From Primulina eburnea (Eukaryota > Streptophyta > Magnoliopsida > Lamiales > Gesneriaceae): a stretch of DNA of 64,000 nucleotides. A program made the position numbers and the translations under genes. The notes under the pieces are model-generated. The model did no database searches and was not told the DNA's origin. It was given only the letters and a program-made list of their open reading frames with translations. The stretch covers positions 1 through 64,000 of the forward strand of contig NW_027331321.1 in assembly GCF_022965805.1 (NCBI RefSeq), written 5' to 3'. Below, piece by piece: positions 11,879 through 24,251 of this stretch. Position 1 is the stretch's first letter; each line of letters begins with the position of its first letter.

Positions 11879-13496
11879 TGTAATAGCCGAGCCCGGTGTA
11901 CGGTACGGTTTAAGCTTTATTGTGTTAATTGGGTTATGTGATTAGATGATTATAGTTGTGTTTTGGGCTATAGTATTATTGGTTATTATTTATTTGAGGT
12001 GTTAGTTGGTGTTGATTGTTCGTTTCAGCGTTTCGAATCGATTTTAGTTGTTTTGTTACTGTTCATTGCCGTGAGTAGAGTGCACCCGTGCTCTTAGATG
12101 AGTGCCCCCGCGGTGTACTATTCATCATTTTGGATTTGGAAGGCCGTGAGGACACCGCACCCGCGGCAGTGCAAGGACCGCACCCGCGGTGAGACCGCAC
12201 CCGCGGTATTTGTAGCACCGCACCCGCGGTGATTGTGCATGGGATTTATTTTGGAATGCCGTGAGCTTAGCGCACCCGCGGTGCTTGAGTGACCGCACCC
12301 GCGGTGTAAGTATGGGCGAGATTTTAAGTGACTTTTTGGGAGTTGTTGGCCATACCTACCTTATCTTCTTCCTTCCATTCTCTCAATTCTCTCAATTCTT
12401 AAGGGTTTTCATCCATTTCTTTTGCTTCCTATCTTTGTTTCTTGGAGTTATTTGGATTTCCGACTTGAGATTATCGTTCTCCGTGGTCTAAGGAAGCTTA
12501 GGTAAGTTTTTGGTGCGATTCTAATGAGGTTTCGAGTTAAGGGTTATTTTGGATTTGATGTTTTGATGGTTCTATGGATTATTTAGCATGGACTCTTGGA
12601 TTTAGTCTTGATATTGGTGTTATTTATGGATTATTGTTGTAGGTGGTGTACCAAGAGTATAGTTGGAGGTGTTCTATTGGTTTGTAAGTGGAATTTCATC
12701 CTTTTTGCTCACATGATATTATATGTATTGTGTTTTAAAGGTTTCAAAGTGTTATTCCCTTCCATTGATCCATTGTTATGTATTGATTTCATTGAATTAT
12801 CTATTGGAGGCATTGATGTCTCACTATTGTTAAAAAGGGAATACAAGAGATATTATGAGATTGCGAAACGACGGCTTTAAATGTTATTGAGAATTTTAAT
12901 GTTTTATTGGATTGATTAATCATAGCCATAGCATTGCATGCAATTAGATGATCATCGACCATAGGCTTTTATCCCCTCACAGTTATCGATTTATATCGAT
13001 GGGATATTGGCAACCACAGTCACAGATACTATGGATATCAATCCAACCATAGAAAAGAGAAATACCATCGTTTTGCTATCTATTGCTATGCTATTGCTAC
13101 AGTTATTGCTACGTTATTCATGTTTCAGAGTCTATGGTATTTATGATTTAAAAGCCATGTTTTACAGAGTATACTATGTATCATTGCTATGTAAGAGTTC
13201 CACTTGCTGAGATTTATTCTCATTTCAGTTATTTTCATGTGATGCAGATAAGAGCGACGGACCGGGACGTTGACTGTGGATGGGGGTCATATGCATACGA
13301 AGATTGGAAGGATGATTATTTTGTACCATTTTGTAACATGATCACACTAATGATATTTTGTATTTTGTTATGTCATTGGAATGATCATGTTGTTATTTTG
13401 TAAACACTTTTATAAAATGTATTTTGAAACTCCTTCCGTTTGAAAGAAAATTTTAAATTCCGCTGTATTTTAATTGTAACGAGTCAGGGTGTCACA
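11879..13496 (+). repeat. 5' LTR of element H (1618 bp)
   Basis: TGTAATAGCC to GTGTCACA, the same length as the LTRs of B. It differs from them at scattered positions (for example around 12180-12250 and 12790-12850), so H is an older copy of the same family. It includes the GCACCCGCGGT minisatellite at 12080-12305. Confidence 0.9.
12080..12305 (+). repeat. GC-rich palindromic minisatellite in LTR of H
   Basis: About eight copies of the GCACCCGCGGT-type word, in the same order as in B and K, including the lead words GCACCCGTGCTC and GCCCCCGCGGTG. Confidence 0.8.
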
Positions 13497-13501
13497 TTTA
13501 G

Positions 13502-13513
13502 TGGTATCAGAGC
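13502..13513 (+). other. primer binding site of H
   Basis: TGGTATCAGAGC lies five bases after the LTR and is complementary to the 3' end of plant initiator methionine tRNA. It is the standard minus-strand primer site of Tekay-type elements. Confidence 0.85.
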
Positions 13514-13628
13514 ACCGGTTCTTCGGACCAATGCATATGACTTCGTCTACTTTCAACTTTCCGGGTACGTTTTCTTGCATCTATCCATTGTTATTTATTG
13601 ATTGGTGTCTTGTGAGCAATTGTAGAGT

Positions 13629-14467
13629 ATGCCTCCTAAGCGTAAGGCGGCAGAGGGTGAGGATAGTTCTTCCTCGAGAGTTGTCGACGAGTTCGGCAAG
13701 TTGCTTAAGGAGCAGGCTAAGGTGCATAGCGATCAGATTCAACAGTTGCTCCGATTGCAAGGAGCAGGACAGGGTCGAGGCCAAGTGAGAGGTCAAGTTG
13801 CTCAGGCTGTTGGCACTGATGCCGTCTTTTCTGCTTTTAAGAGAATGGATCCACCGGAATTCGCAGGCAGTTCTGATCCTCTAGGTGCTGTCGAGTGGGT
13901 CAAGGCGCTTGAAGCTATCTTCGATCATCTCCAGTATGAGGACAAAGACAGGATTAGCTGTGCAGTGTTCTTGCTGGTTAAAGCTGCACGTATCTGGTGG
14001 AATGCTACGAAAGTTGGAGTTGATGTTGCGACACTGAAGTGGTCAGAGTTCACTGACTTGTTCTACGACAAGTATTTCCCCGACGCACTTCGAGCGAGGA
14101 AGGTTACGGAGTTCTTGGAACTTCGACAGGGGAGCATGGATGTTGGCCAGTATATTCTGAACTTCGAGGAGGGTTGCCTTTTTGCTCCGTATGTTGCATC
14201 CAATGACAAAGATAAAGGCGCTCATTTCATTCGAGGCCTTAGAGCTGAGATTCGTCGTGATATCAACATGTCCAAGGCTGTTACTTTCAAGGAGATTGTG
14301 TCCAAAGCATTGTTGGCCGAGCAAGACGAGAAGGACATCGCCAGGGAGAGGCAGGAGAGACACCAGGCCATTGCTCAGAGAGGCCAGGGTTCGAATCAGA
14401 GGGGCAGGGATCGTTTCAAGGGCAAGGGCAAGATGGAGCCGAGTTCTAGACCACCGCCAGTTCCATT
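13629..14467 (+). pseudogene. gag fragment of element H, cut by Copia LTR
   Basis: The start is the same [10 protein letters not shown] as in B and K. The frame is open for 279 codons, covering the gag core ([28 protein letters not shown]) and the basic [11 protein letters not shown] stretch, then runs into the E LTR before the zinc knuckle. It was intact when E inserted, as far as the visible part shows. After 14467 the frame continues through LTR sequence only and has no meaning. Confidence 0.9.
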
Positions 14468-15186
14468 TGTTAGAGTAGGTGCCCGTCGAGCCAAGTGTTG
14501 GCCGAGTGTTCACAATGAAACTCTATGTATAAGCAATCTTTATTTTAATAATATTTGAAATTATTATTATGGCACATCTTTATCTGTATACCCATGCTAG
14601 TTGCATAGATAAAGCCCTTGAATATACAAATAGTAGAAATAATATGAGATACTCATATGATGAGTATCATGAAACTCATATTTGTAATACTGTATATTCT
14701 AAACGGTTCCTAGTCGATTCAGCCGCCACTAAGAAGGATATAGGCCGCTCGAGTTAGAGACTAGTATCTGCGATGTGAGTACCATGTTTCATTGGTAGGG
14801 GACATTGTGATGTCCGAGCATGCAGATAGGTGCTCCTGGTAAAGTGCACTGAACAACCCTCCATTAAAGGACTTTCCAAGTGGTTCTCACTTATCGAGTG
14901 GAAAAGTCCTGGTTTATGGTTGTACACCATTAGTCCTTATGACCCGGGACAACATTGAGACTCTATGTGCTAGAATTACACTTTGACTTGTTTACCGACT
15001 CTCATGGGGTCATCAGGTGGCAAGGTTGGGTATTCTGTCGAAACACATAGGAGTCGATGCATTGTAGTCGGGGATTCACCGCTTACCTTCGGGTATGGAT
15101 ATCCTATGTGTTATCATGTGTATGTAGGTTGAAATCTCTGGCCAGAGTATGGTTGTAATTATGAAAGGGGTTTCATTTATTACACC
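14468..15186 (+). repeat. 5' LTR of E, first part (719 bp)
   Basis: TGTTAGAGTAGGTGCC start, nearly identical to the start of the 3' LTR at 47332 (only a few differences seen by eye over about 700 bp). It breaks at TTATTACACC, where element C inserts, and continues at 40909. A 62-codon frame near 14569 recurs in every copy only because the LTR does. Confidence 0.9.
15182..15186 (+). other. left target duplication of C (ACACC)
   Basis: ACACC before the TG of C is matched by ACACC at 40904-40908. The uninterrupted sequence ATTACACCATCGATG is seen in the other LTR of E near 48043. Confidence 0.95.
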
Positions 15187-15286
15187 TGTAAGGCTCGAGA
15201 ATTATCATTTTCCATTGATGCTAGACTCATAGAGGTAAGAATACATGACATTTGAATGAGAATTTTGAAGGCATGGCCGAAGCCAC

Positions 15287-15523
15287 ACTGCACCTGCGGT
15301 GCTTAGACTACCGCCCCCGCGGTGTAGGTGACAGAAATTTGTGGAATTTTGCGAACAGACACCGCACCCGCGGTGTTAGCGTGACCGCACCCGCGGTGTG
15401 AGACCGCACCCGCGGTCATGTAAGGACCGCACCCGCGGTCTAGGTACTACATTTTTTGATGAACTCGCCGTGAGCATAGCGCACCCGCGCTCTTAAGATA
15501 CCGCACCCGCGGTGTTGCATGCG
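15287..15523 (+). repeat. GC-rich palindromic minisatellite in 5' LTR of C
   Basis: Eight copies of an ACCGCACCCGCGGT-like palindromic word, including a GCGCACCCGCGCTCTTA phrase that also occurs in B-family LTRs. The 3' LTR has one unit fewer. The array ends about 40 bp before the TATA stretch. Confidence 0.9.
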
Positions 15524-15562
15524 AAGTGCCACCTTTGTTTCTTGTCTTGACACTTGGCATGG

Positions 15563-15573
15563 TATATATATAT
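15563..15573 (+). promoter_or_regulatory. probable TATA box of C 5' LTR
   Basis: TATATATATAT follows the minisatellite and a CACTTGGCATGG phrase. It is the best candidate for the LTR promoter core. The B insertion 850 bp downstream now separates this promoter from the C coding region. Confidence 0.55.
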
Positions 15574-16407
15574 GTTTGTAACATGACTCATCATCCTTAT
15601 TCAGAAACCTCAGACCGAGAGCTTGCAAGGGAGAGTTTTCATTCCTTGTGATCTTAAAGTTGTGATTGTGCGCGAATTAGCCATCCGACTTGTAATCCAA
15701 GGTAAGATTTGTGATCCTTGCAACAAGAGTTATTTAAGGATGTAAGCTTCGATTATTTTAAGCATGGTTCGAAATCCATATGTTGGAGAAATTATGTTTT
15801 GAGTTGAGAAATGTGTTCTTGATAGGATGAGCATTGTAGAAACGTTACCGGATTGATTTTCAGATACCATATGCTATACGTTCGAATTTCCAGCATGTAT
15901 ATCGATATTGATTGGAAGAATTGAGCATGTTATATTGAGTTTTGATGAGTATATTATGAAGATTATGAGTTGTGGCTATAGTATATATTGTTTTGTTGAG
16001 ATTGAGTTGACCGGTACCGAGAATTACGCTGTTATGCCGTCGATTTGTACCGAGATTTATTATCGATTGGCATATATGTTGCTTTGAGTTAGAGATTGAT
16101 AGTGTGTGTCTACACATTGCCATTTCAGATTTGAGGTGACAGGTTTGACATTTGATTCGAGATCTCGACAGACAGTGCGACAAGAAAGGTATAATTCATG
16201 TGGTCACGGGATTGCACAACTCGATTCAGATTTGATACGAGTTTCCCTAAATCACATACTAGATTGTTATTACATTTGATTATGTAATGCCTTGTTTATT
16301 GATTTATATTCGAGTCCTGAGATAGGAGAGATTGGCAGACTTGCCAAAAACTAGATGTTTCGGTGTATCGACGCATAGGAGCAGATTTGCTATATGTGTA
16401 GACCCTC

Positions 16408-16412
16408 GATAC
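16408..16412 (+). other. left target duplication of B (GATAC)
   Basis: GATAC here is repeated at 24247-24251. The intact site CTCGATACAGAG is present in the other LTR of C near 40297-40306. Confidence 0.97.
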
Positions 16413-18030
16413 TGTAATAGCCGAGCCCGGTGTACGGTACGGTTTAAGCTTTATTGTGTTAATTGGGTTTATGATTAGTCGTTTATAGTTGTGTTTTGGG
16501 CTATAGTATTATTGGTTATTATTTATTTGAGGTATTAGTTGGTGTTGATTGTTCGTTTCAGCGTTTCGGATCGATTTTAGTTGAGTTTGTACTATTCATT
16601 GCCGTGAGTAGAGTGCACCCGCGCTCTTAGATGAGTGCCCCCGCGGTGTACTATTCATCATTTTTCATTGTGAGGGCCGTGGCATGACCGCACCCGCGGC
16701 AGTGCAAGGACCGCACCCGCGGTGTGCACCGCACCCGCGGTAATTGTAGCACCGCACCCGCGGTGATCGTGCATGAGAATTATTTTGGTATGCCGTGAGC
16801 ATGGCGCACCCGCGGTGCTTGTGTTGGCGCACCCGCGGTGTAAGTATGGGCGAGTTATTTAGTACCTTTTTGATTGAGTTGACTTCATTCCATACCTTAT
16901 CCTATCTACTTTTCGAGATTTTCTCTCAAATACCAAGGGTTTTCATCCATTTCTTTTGCTTCCTATCTTTGATTCTTGGCTTTGTTTGGATTTCCGATTT
17001 GAGATCATCGTTCTCCGTGGTATAAGGAAGCTTAGGTAAGTTTTTGGTGCGATTCTAACGAGGTTTTGAGTTAAGGGTTATTTTGGATTTGATGTTTGAG
17101 TTGTTTAATGGATTATTTGGCTTGTACTTGTGGATCTAGAGTTGATATTGATGTTATTTATGGATTATTGTTGTAGGTGGTGTACCAAGAGCTTATTTGA
17201 GGTGTTCTATTGGTAGTAAGTGGAATTTCATCCTTTTTGCTCACATGATATTATATGTATTGTGTTTTAAAGATTTCAAAGTGTTATTCCCTTCCATTGA
17301 TCCATTGTTATGTATTGATTTCATTGATTATCTATTGGAGGCAGTGATGTCTCACCATTGTTATAAAGGGAATACAAGAAATATTATGAGATTGCGAAAC
17401 GACGGCCTTAAATGCTATTGAGAATTCAAATGTTTTATTGGATTGATTTATCATAGCCATGGCATTGCATGCAATTAGATGATCATCGACCATAGGCTTT
17501 TATCCCCTCACAGTTATCGATTTATATCGATGGGATATTGGCAACCACAGTTACAGATACTATTGATATCAATCCAACCATAGAAAAGAGAAATACCATC
17601 GTTTTGCTATCTATTGCCATTGCTATTGCTATAGTTATTGCTACGTTATTCATGTTTCAGAGTCGATGGTATTTATGATTTAAAAGCCATGTTTTACAGT
17701 GTATACTATGTATCATTGCTATGTAAGAGTTCCACTTGCTGAGATTTATTCTCATTTCAGTTATTTTCATGTGATGCAGATAAGAGCGACGGACCGGGAC
17801 GTTGACTGTGGATGGGGGTCATATGCATACGAAGATTGGAAGGATGATTATTTTGTACCATTTTGTAACATGATCACACTAATGATATTTTGTATTTTGT
17901 TATGTCATTGGAATGATCATGTTGTTATTTTGTAAACACTTTTATAAAATGTATTTTGAAACTCCTTCCATGTTTGAAAGAAAATTTTAAATTCCGCTGT
18001 ATTTTAATTGTATCGGATCAGGGTGTCACA
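16413..18030 (+). repeat. 5' LTR of B (1618 bp)
   Basis: TGTAATAGCC to GTGTCACA. It carries the GCACCCGCGGT minisatellite at 16613-16842. Seen differences from the 3' LTR are one base near 16772 and one near 17151. Confidence 0.97.
16613..16842 (+). repeat. GC-rich palindromic minisatellite in 5' LTR of B
   Basis: Eight words of the type (A/G)(C/T)(C/G)GCACCCGCGGT, the first two being GTGCACCCGCGCTC and GTGCCCCCGCGGTG. The same array recurs at 22829-23058 in the 3' LTR. Confidence 0.85.
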
Positions 18031-18035
18031 TTTAG

Positions 18036-18047
18036 TGGTATCAGAGC
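18036..18047 (+). other. primer binding site of B
   Basis: TGGTATCAGAGC, complementary to the initiator methionine tRNA 3' end, starts six bases after the LTR end. Confidence 0.9.
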
Positions 18048-18163
18048 GGTGTTCTTCGGACCAATGCATATGACTTCGTCTACTTTCAACTGTCCGGGTA
18101 TGTTTTCTTGCATCTATCCATTGTTATATTTATTGATTGGTGTCTTGTGAGCAATTGTAGAGT

Positions 18164-21100
18164 ATGCCTCCTAAGCGTAAGGCGGCAGAGGGTGAGGATA
18201 GTTCTTCCTCGAGAGTTGTCGACGAGTTCGGCAAGTTGCTTAAGGAGCAGGCTAAGGTGCATAGCGATCAGATTCAGCAGTTGCTCCGATTGCAAGGAGC
18301 AGGTCAGGGTCGAGGCCAAGTGAGAGGTCAAGTTGCTCAGGCTGTTGGCACTGATGCCGTCTTTTCTACTTTCAAGAGAATGGATCCACCGGAATTCGCA
18401 GGTAGCACTGATCCTCTAGTTGCTGTCGAGTGGGTCAAGGCGCTTGAAGCTATCTTCGATCATCTCCAGTACGAGGATAAAGACAGGATTAGCTGTGCAG
18501 TGTTCATGTTGGTTAAGGCTGCCCGCATTTGGTGGAATGCTACGAAAGTTGGAGTTGATGTTGCGACACTGAAGTGGTCAGAGTTCACTGACTTGTTCTA
18601 CGACAAGTATTTCCCCGACGCACTTCGAGCGAGGAAGGTTACGGAGTTCTTGGAACTTAGACAGGGGAGCTTGGATGTTGGCCAGTATATTCTGAAGTTT
18701 GAGGAAGGTTGCCTATTTGCTCCGTATATTGCTTCGAACGACAAGGACAAGGGCGCTCATTTCATTCGAGGTCTTAGAGCGGAGATTCGTCGTGATATCA
18801 ACATGTCCAAAGCTGTTACTTTCAAGGAGATTGTATCCAAAGCTTTGTTGGCCGAGCAGGATGAGAAGGACATTGCCCGGGAGAGGCAAGAGAGACACCA
18901 GGCCATTGCTCAGAGAGGTCAGGGTTCTAATCAGAGGGGCAGGGATCGTTTCAAGGGCAAGGGCAAGATGGAGTCGAGTCCTAGACCTCCGCCAGTTCCA
19001 GTTCCATTTGATCCTGAGAAGCCGCAGTGTCCAAAGTGTGGTAAGCATCATCGAGGAGAGTGCAGATTGGGCACTCATACTTGTTTTCGTTGTGGCGCGG
19101 CAGGCCACGTTGCTAGGAATTGCCCGAGGGGAGATAGCCAAGGGAAGGTGCAGGGTCGTATCTTTTCCATGACGAAGGAAGGTATTAATCGTGAATCTTC
19201 ATTGATCCTTAGTACTATTTTGATTTCAGGCAGAGTAGCTACTACTTTGATTGATACTGGTGCTACTCATTCTTTTATGTCTGAATTATTTTTGAGATCT
19301 TTGGGTATAGTTCCTTCTATTCTTTCCCTTCATCTTAATGTTGTTTTGCCTTCGGGGGACGTGTTGTGCCCGACATCGATTGTCTTTGCGTGCCCTGTTC
19401 GTATTGAGGAGCGAGTTGTCTTCGCTGATTTGATTGTTATCCCTATGGTTGCTTTCGACGTTATTCTTGGCATGGATTGGCTTTCGACTTACCGTGCAGT
19501 TATCGATTGTGTTGCTAAGAAGGTGACTTTTGCAGATGATGGCCAGGGAGGAGCGCTCGCCAGTGCAGGTACTTCGCTGGTCCTTCCTTTTATTTCTTGT
19601 CTTGAGGCTGAGAGATTGTTGTGTAGAGGTTGCGATGGATTTCTTGCTTCTATTGTGGATGTTGATAGATTGATTAAGTTGAATGTAGATGATATTGATG
19701 TGGTGAGGGAGTTTGCTGATGTGTTTGAGGATGATGTTCCGGGTTTGCCGCCGGATAGGGATGTTGAGTTTGTGATCGATTTAGCTCCAGGTACGGTTCC
19801 TATCTCTAAGGCTCCGTACAGGATGGCCCCTACCGAGATGAAGGAGTTGAAGACTCAGTTGCAGGATCTTTTAGACAAAGGCTTTATTCGTCCGAGTTCT
19901 TCGCCTTGGGGAGCTCCGGTTCTGTTTGTCAAGAAGAAGGATGGTTCCTTGCGGCTGTGTATCGACTACAGGGAGCTCAACAAAGTGACTGTCAAGAACA
20001 AGTATCCGTTGCCTCGGATAGATGATTTGTTTGATCAGCTCCATGGTGCCACTGTGTTCTCGAAGATTGATCTTCGGTCTGGCTACTATCAGTTGAAGGT
20101 TAGGGAGTCTGATATCCCTAAGACAGCTTTCCGAACCAGGTATGGTCACTATGAGTTTCTTGTCATGTCTTTTGGGTTGACCAATGCCCCTTCAGTCTTC
20201 ATGGACCTGATGAACCGTGTGTTCAAGCCTTATCTGGATAGCTTCGTCATTGTCTTCATTGACGATATCTTGATCTATTCCAAGACCAGAGAGCTTCATG
20301 CCGAGCATCTCAGAGTTGTTCTTCAGTTGTTGCGAGAGAAGAGGTTGTTTGCCAAGCTGAAGAAGTGTGAGTTTTGGCTGGATCAGATTTCTTTTCTAGG
20401 CCATGTTGTTTCGAGAGATGGCATTGCTGTTGATCCATTGAAGATAGAGGCGATTCAGAGTTGGCCTATTCCTACCACTGTTTCAGAGGTTCGCAGTTTC
20501 CTTGGTTTGGCAGGTTACTATCGTCGTTTCATTTCAGGTTTCTCCAAGATTGCCCTGCCATTGTCCAATCTGACGAGGAAGACTGTGAAGTTCGAGTGGT
20601 CTATTGATTGCCAGAGTGCATTTCAGGAGTTGAAGGACAGATTGACGACAGCTCCTGTTCTTTCTTTACCCAGTGGTTCAGAGGACTTTGTTGTCTTTAC
20701 CGATGCGTCGAAGAGAGGCCTTGGTGCAGTGTTGATGCAGCGAGGTAAGGTCATTGCCTATGCGTCTCGCCAGTTGAAGGATTATGAGAAGAATTATCCG
20801 ACGCATGATTTGGAGCTCGCAGCTGTGGTTTTCGCCCTTAAGATTTGGAGACATTATCTGTATGGCGAAAAGTGTGAGATCTTTACAGACCACAAGAGTT
20901 TGAAGTATTTGTTCTCGCAGAAAGAGCTCAACATGCGACAGAGGAGGTGGTTAGAGCTTGTCAAGGATTACGATGTGACGATCAGTTATCACCCAGGGAA
21001 GGCGAATGTGGTGGCTGATGCTTTGAGCCGCAAATCGAGTGCTTCTTTGAGTTCTTTGATTCAGAGACCATTGTTGATGGATTTGCAGAGAGAGGAGATT

Positions 21101-22588
21101 GATCTAGTGATTCCAGGTACCATTGCTCGCTTTTCAGCTTTGGTCATTCGATCTACTTTGACGGACAGGATCCGTAGAGAGCAGTCGACTGATGTTCAGT
21201 TGACAGAGTTGAGAGCTAGAGCTGAGGCTAGAGGGAATTCAGAGTTTAGTCTGAATGGTGATGGTTTGGTAACTTTCAGAGACCGTATTTGTGTTCCTTC
21301 TGGCGACGATATTCGTAGAGACGTCTTGACAGAGGCTCATACCGCACCTTATTCGATTCATCCAGGCAGTACGAAGATGTATCAGGATCTTCGTCGACTT
21401 TACTGGTGGCCAGGTATGAAGAAAGATATTGCTTTGTTCATTTCTCAGTGCCTTACTTGTCAGCAGGTTAAGATTGAGCATCAGAGACCTGCTGGGACAT
21501 TGCTATCTTTGCCGATTCCTCAGTGGAAGTGGGAGCACATCACCATGGATTTCGTGACTGGTCTGCCCAGAGTTCAGAGGGGTTATAATTCCATTTGGGT
21601 CATTGTTGATAGATTGACCAAGTCGGCTCATTTTCTCCCAGTCAAGACGACGTATTCGATGTCTCAGTATGCCGAGGACTACATTGCCGAGATTGTTAGA
21701 CTTCATGGTGTGCCCGTGTCGATTGTGTCTGATCGTGACCCTAGATTTACCTCCGAGTTTTGGAAGAGTCTTCACAGAGCTTTGGGTTCTCGATTAGCTT
21801 TCAGTACAGCTTATCATCCTCAGAGCGACGGTCAGTCAGAGAGAGTCATTCAGATTCTGGAGGATATGCTCAGAGCTTGTACTTTTGACTATTCTGGTAG
21901 TTGGGATTCTAAGCTGCCACTTGTGGAGTTTACGTACAACAATAGCTACCAGGCGACGATTGGCATGGCACCGTATGAGGCACTTTATGGCAGGAAGTGC
22001 AGATCCCCTTTGTTTTGGGATGAGGTTGGAGAGAGGAAGATGTTGGGTCCCGAGTTGGTCCAGCAGACTGCCGATGTTGTTGCAGTTATCAGAGAGAGGA
22101 TGAAGACTGCTCAGTCGAGGCAGAAGAGTTATGCAGATGTTCGTCGCAGACCTTTGAAGTTCGAGGTTGGCGATCATGTTTTTCTGAAGATAGCACCTCT
22201 CAAGGGTGTGATGAGATTTGGCAAGAAGGGCAAGTTGAGCCCTAGATTCATTGGTCCATTCGAGATATTGGACAGAGTTGGTGACCGAGCCTACAGATTA
22301 GCCCTACCGCCCGATCTTGACAGAGTCCATAATGTGTTTCACGTATCGATGCTCAGGAAGTATGTTGCAGATCCTTCCCATGTTCTTCGCCATGAGCCAT
22401 TGGACTTGACGCCGAGTCTGACTTACCATGAGATTCCGATTCAGATTCTGGATCGCACAGTTAGAGTTCTGAGGAACAAAGAGATCGGCATCGTTAAAGT
22501 CCTTTGGAGGAACCATTTGATTGAGGAGGCTACGTGGGAACCAGAGACTGAGATGAGAGAGAGGTATCCTGAGTTGTTCGTGCCGTGA
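18164..22588 (+). CDS. gag-pol polyprotein of element B, intact (1474 aa)
   Basis: One frame encodes the capsid and all enzymes for reverse transcription and integration. Gag covers about residues 1-300, with a CCHC knuckle at 307-320. The protease has D-T-G at 364-366, the reverse transcriptase a FIDD core with acidic residues at 700-701, and RNase H a D at 847. The integrase has the CLTC half of its zinc region at 1096-1099 and D1129, D1190, E1226, a DD35E spacing. A GPY/F-like stretch and a chromodomain-like tail (about 1420-1474) close the protein; in this lineage that tail is thought to guide insertion into heterochromatin. The ATG was chosen because K and H start identically and it lies 117 bp after the primer site. 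No frameshift or stop separates gag from pol, as is usual for Tekay. Confidence 0.97.
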   Translation: MPPKRKAAEGEDSSSSRVVDEFGKLLKEQAKVHSDQIQQLLRLQGAGQGRGQVRGQVAQAVGTDAVFSTFKRMDPPEFAGSTDPLVAVEWVKALEAIFDHLQYEDKDRISCAVFMLVKAARIWWNATKVGVDVATLKWSEFTDLFYDKYFPDALRARKVTEFLELRQGSLDVGQYILKFEEGCLFAPYIASNDKDKGAHFIRGLRAEIRRDINMSKAVTFKEIVSKALLAEQDEKDIARERQERHQAIAQRGQGSNQRGRDRFKGKGKMESSPRPPPVPVPFDPEKPQCPKCGKHHRGECRLGTHTCFRCGAAGHVARNCPRGDSQGKVQGRIFSMTKEGINRESSLILSTILISGRVATTLIDTGATHSFMSELFLRSLGIVPSILSLHLNVVLPSGDVLCPTSIVFACPVRIEERVVFADLIVIPMVAFDVILGMDWLSTYRAVIDCVAKKVTFADDGQGGALASAGTSLVLPFISCLEAERLLCRGCDGFLASIVDVDRLIKLNVDDIDVVREFADVFEDDVPGLPPDRDVEFVIDLAPGTVPISKAPYRMAPTEMKELKTQLQDLLDKGFIRPSSSPWGAPVLFVKKKDGSLRLCIDYRELNKVTVKNKYPLPRIDDLFDQLHGATVFSKIDLRSGYYQLKVRESDIPKTAFRTRYGHYEFLVMSFGLTNAPSVFMDLMNRVFKPYLDSFVIVFIDDILIYSKTRELHAEHLRVVLQLLREKRLFAKLKKCEFWLDQISFLGHVVSRDGIAVDPLKIEAIQSWPIPTTVSEVRSFLGLAGYYRRFISGFSKIALPLSNLTRKTVKFEWSIDCQSAFQELKDRLTTAPVLSLPSGSEDFVVFTDASKRGLGAVLMQRGKVIAYASRQLKDYEKNYPTHDLELAAVVFALKIWRHYLYGEKCEIFTDHKSLKYLFSQKELNMRQRRWLELVKDYDVTISYHPGKANVVADALSRKSSASLSSLIQRPLLMDLQREEIDLVIPGTIARFSALVIRSTLTDRIRREQSTDVQLTELRARAEARGNSEFSLNGDGLVTFRDRICVPSGDDIRRDVLTEAHTAPYSIHPGSTKMYQDLRRLYWWPGMKKDIALFISQCLTCQQVKIEHQRPAGTLLSLPIPQWKWEHITMDFVTGLPRVQRGYNSIWVIVDRLTKSAHFLPVKTTYSMSQYAEDYIAEIVRLHGVPVSIVSDRDPRFTSEFWKSLHRALGSRLAFSTAYHPQSDGQSERVIQILEDMLRACTFDYSGSWDSKLPLVEFTYNNSYQATIGMAPYEALYGRKCRSPLFWDEVGERKMLGPELVQQTADVVAVIRERMKTAQSRQKSYADVRRRPLKFEVGDHVFLKIAPLKGVMRFGKKGKLSPRFIGPFEILDRVGDRAYRLALPPDLDRVHNVFHVSMLRKYVADPSHVLRHEPLDLTPSLTYHEIPIQILDRTVRVLRNKEIGIVKVLWRNHLIEEATWEPETEMRERYPELFVP

Positions 22589-22614
22589 CGTCAATTTCGA
22601 GGACGAAATTCCTC

Positions 22615-22628
22615 TAAGGAGGGGAGAT
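22615..22628 (+). other. polypurine tract of B
   Basis: AAGGAGGGGAGAT directly before the 3' LTR is the plus-strand primer site. Confidence 0.85.
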
Positions 22629-24246
22629 TGTAATAGCCGAGCCCGGTGTACGGTACGGTTTAAGCTTTATTGTGTTAATTGGGTTTATGATTAGTCGTTT
22701 ATAGTTGTGTTTTGGGCTATAGTATTATTGGTTATTATTTATTTGAGGTATTAGTTGGTGTTGATTGTTCGTTTCAGCGTTTCGGATCGATTTTAGTTGA
22801 GTTTGTACTATTCATTGCCGTGAGTAGAGTGCACCCGCGCTCTTAGATGAGTGCCCCCGCGGTGTACTATTCATCATTTTTCATTGTGAGGGCCGTGGCA
22901 TGACCGCACCCGCGGCAGTGCAAGGACCGCACCCGCGGTGTGCACCGCACCCGCGGTAATTGTAGCACCGCACCCGCGGTGATCGTGCATGAGAATTTTT
23001 TTGGTATGCCGTGAGCATGGCGCACCCGCGGTGCTTGTGTTGGCGCACCCGCGGTGTAAGTATGGGCGAGTTATTTAGTACCTTTTTGATTGAGTTGACT
23101 TCATTCCATACCTTATCCTATCTACTTTTCGAGATTTTCTCTCAAATACCAAGGGTTTTCATCCATTTCTTTTGCTTCCTATCTTTGATTCTTGGCTTTG
23201 TTTGGATTTCCGATTTGAGATCATCGTTCTCCGTGGTATAAGGAAGCTTAGGTAAGTTTTTGGTGCGATTCTAACGAGGTTTTGAGTTAAGGGTTATTTT
23301 GGATTTGATGTTTGAGTTGTTTAATGGATTATTTGGCTTGTACTTGTGGATCTAGAGTTGATATTGGTGTTATTTATGGATTATTGTTGTAGGTGGTGTA
23401 CCAAGAGCTTATTTGAGGTGTTCTATTGGTAGTAAGTGGAATTTCATCCTTTTTGCTCACATGATATTATATGTATTGTGTTTTAAAGATTTCAAAGTGT
23501 TATTCCCTTCCATTGATCCATTGTTATGTATTGATTTCATTGATTATCTATTGGAGGCAGTGATGTCTCACCATTGTTATAAAGGGAATACAAGAAATAT
23601 TATGAGATTGCGAAACGACGGCCTTAAATGCTATTGAGAATTCAAATGTTTTATTGGATTGATTTATCATAGCCATGGCATTGCATGCAATTAGATGATC
23701 ATCGACCATAGGCTTTTATCCCCTCACAGTTATCGATTTATATCGATGGGATATTGGCAACCACAGTTACAGATACTATTGATATCAATCCAACCATAGA
23801 AAAGAGAAATACCATCGTTTTGCTATCTATTGCCATTGCTATTGCTATAGTTATTGCTACGTTATTCATGTTTCAGAGTCGATGGTATTTATGATTTAAA
23901 AGCCATGTTTTACAGTGTATACTATGTATCATTGCTATGTAAGAGTTCCACTTGCTGAGATTTATTCTCATTTCAGTTATTTTCATGTGATGCAGATAAG
24001 AGCGACGGACCGGGACGTTGACTGTGGATGGGGGTCATATGCATACGAAGATTGGAAGGATGATTATTTTGTACCATTTTGTAACATGATCACACTAATG
24101 ATATTTTGTATTTTGTTATGTCATTGGAATGATCATGTTGTTATTTTGTAAACACTTTTATAAAATGTATTTTGAAACTCCTTCCATGTTTGAAAGAAAA
24201 TTTTAAATTCCGCTGTATTTTAATTGTATCGGATCAGGGTGTCACA
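22629..24246 (+). repeat. 3' LTR of B (1618 bp)
   Basis: Almost identical to the 5' LTR. It ends GTGTCACA and is followed by the target copy GATAC (24247-24251) and the rest of the C LTR. Confidence 0.97.
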
Positions 24247-24251
24247 GATAC
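24247..24251 (+). other. right target duplication of B (GATAC)
   Basis: Matches 16408-16412. Confidence 0.97.

Larger units (their letters stand above)
11879..14467 (+). mobile_element. Gypsy element H (B family), 5' part before Copia E
   Basis: A full 5' LTR, primer site and the first 279 codons of gag, interrupted at 14468 by the LTR of Copia element E. The rest of H should reappear after E and everything nested in it, outside this window. The left target duplication is probably CCAAA (11874-11878), taken from the integrase array. Confidence 0.9.
15187..16412 (+). repeat. 5' LTR of C, first part
   Basis: TGTAAGGCTCGAG start. It contains the GC-rich array (15287-15523) and a TATA stretch. 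It is broken at CTCGATAC by B and continues at 24252. The matching uninterrupted sequence is at 39096-40903. Confidence 0.95.
16413..24246 (+). mobile_element. complete Gypsy element B (Del/Tekay-type chromovirus), 7834 bp
   Basis: The element has two 1618-bp LTRs that differ at only about two positions by eye, a Met-tRNA primer site, one open 1474-codon gag-pol frame, a polypurine tract and a perfect 5-bp duplication GATAC. All parts needed for autonomous movement appear present. The near-identity of the LTRs makes it one of the youngest insertions in the window. Confidence 0.97.

Noticed and set aside
14569..14757. Conserved 62-codon frame (also at 27040, 34242, 47433, 48344, 57405)
   Set aside because: It recurs only because the LTR recurs. 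It has no sign of coding selection or known domain.
14468..15186. A solo Copia LTR or truncated Copia fragment in H gag
   Set aside because: The LTR continues at 40909 after element C, with the ACACC duplication on both sides, so it is the split 5' LTR of E.
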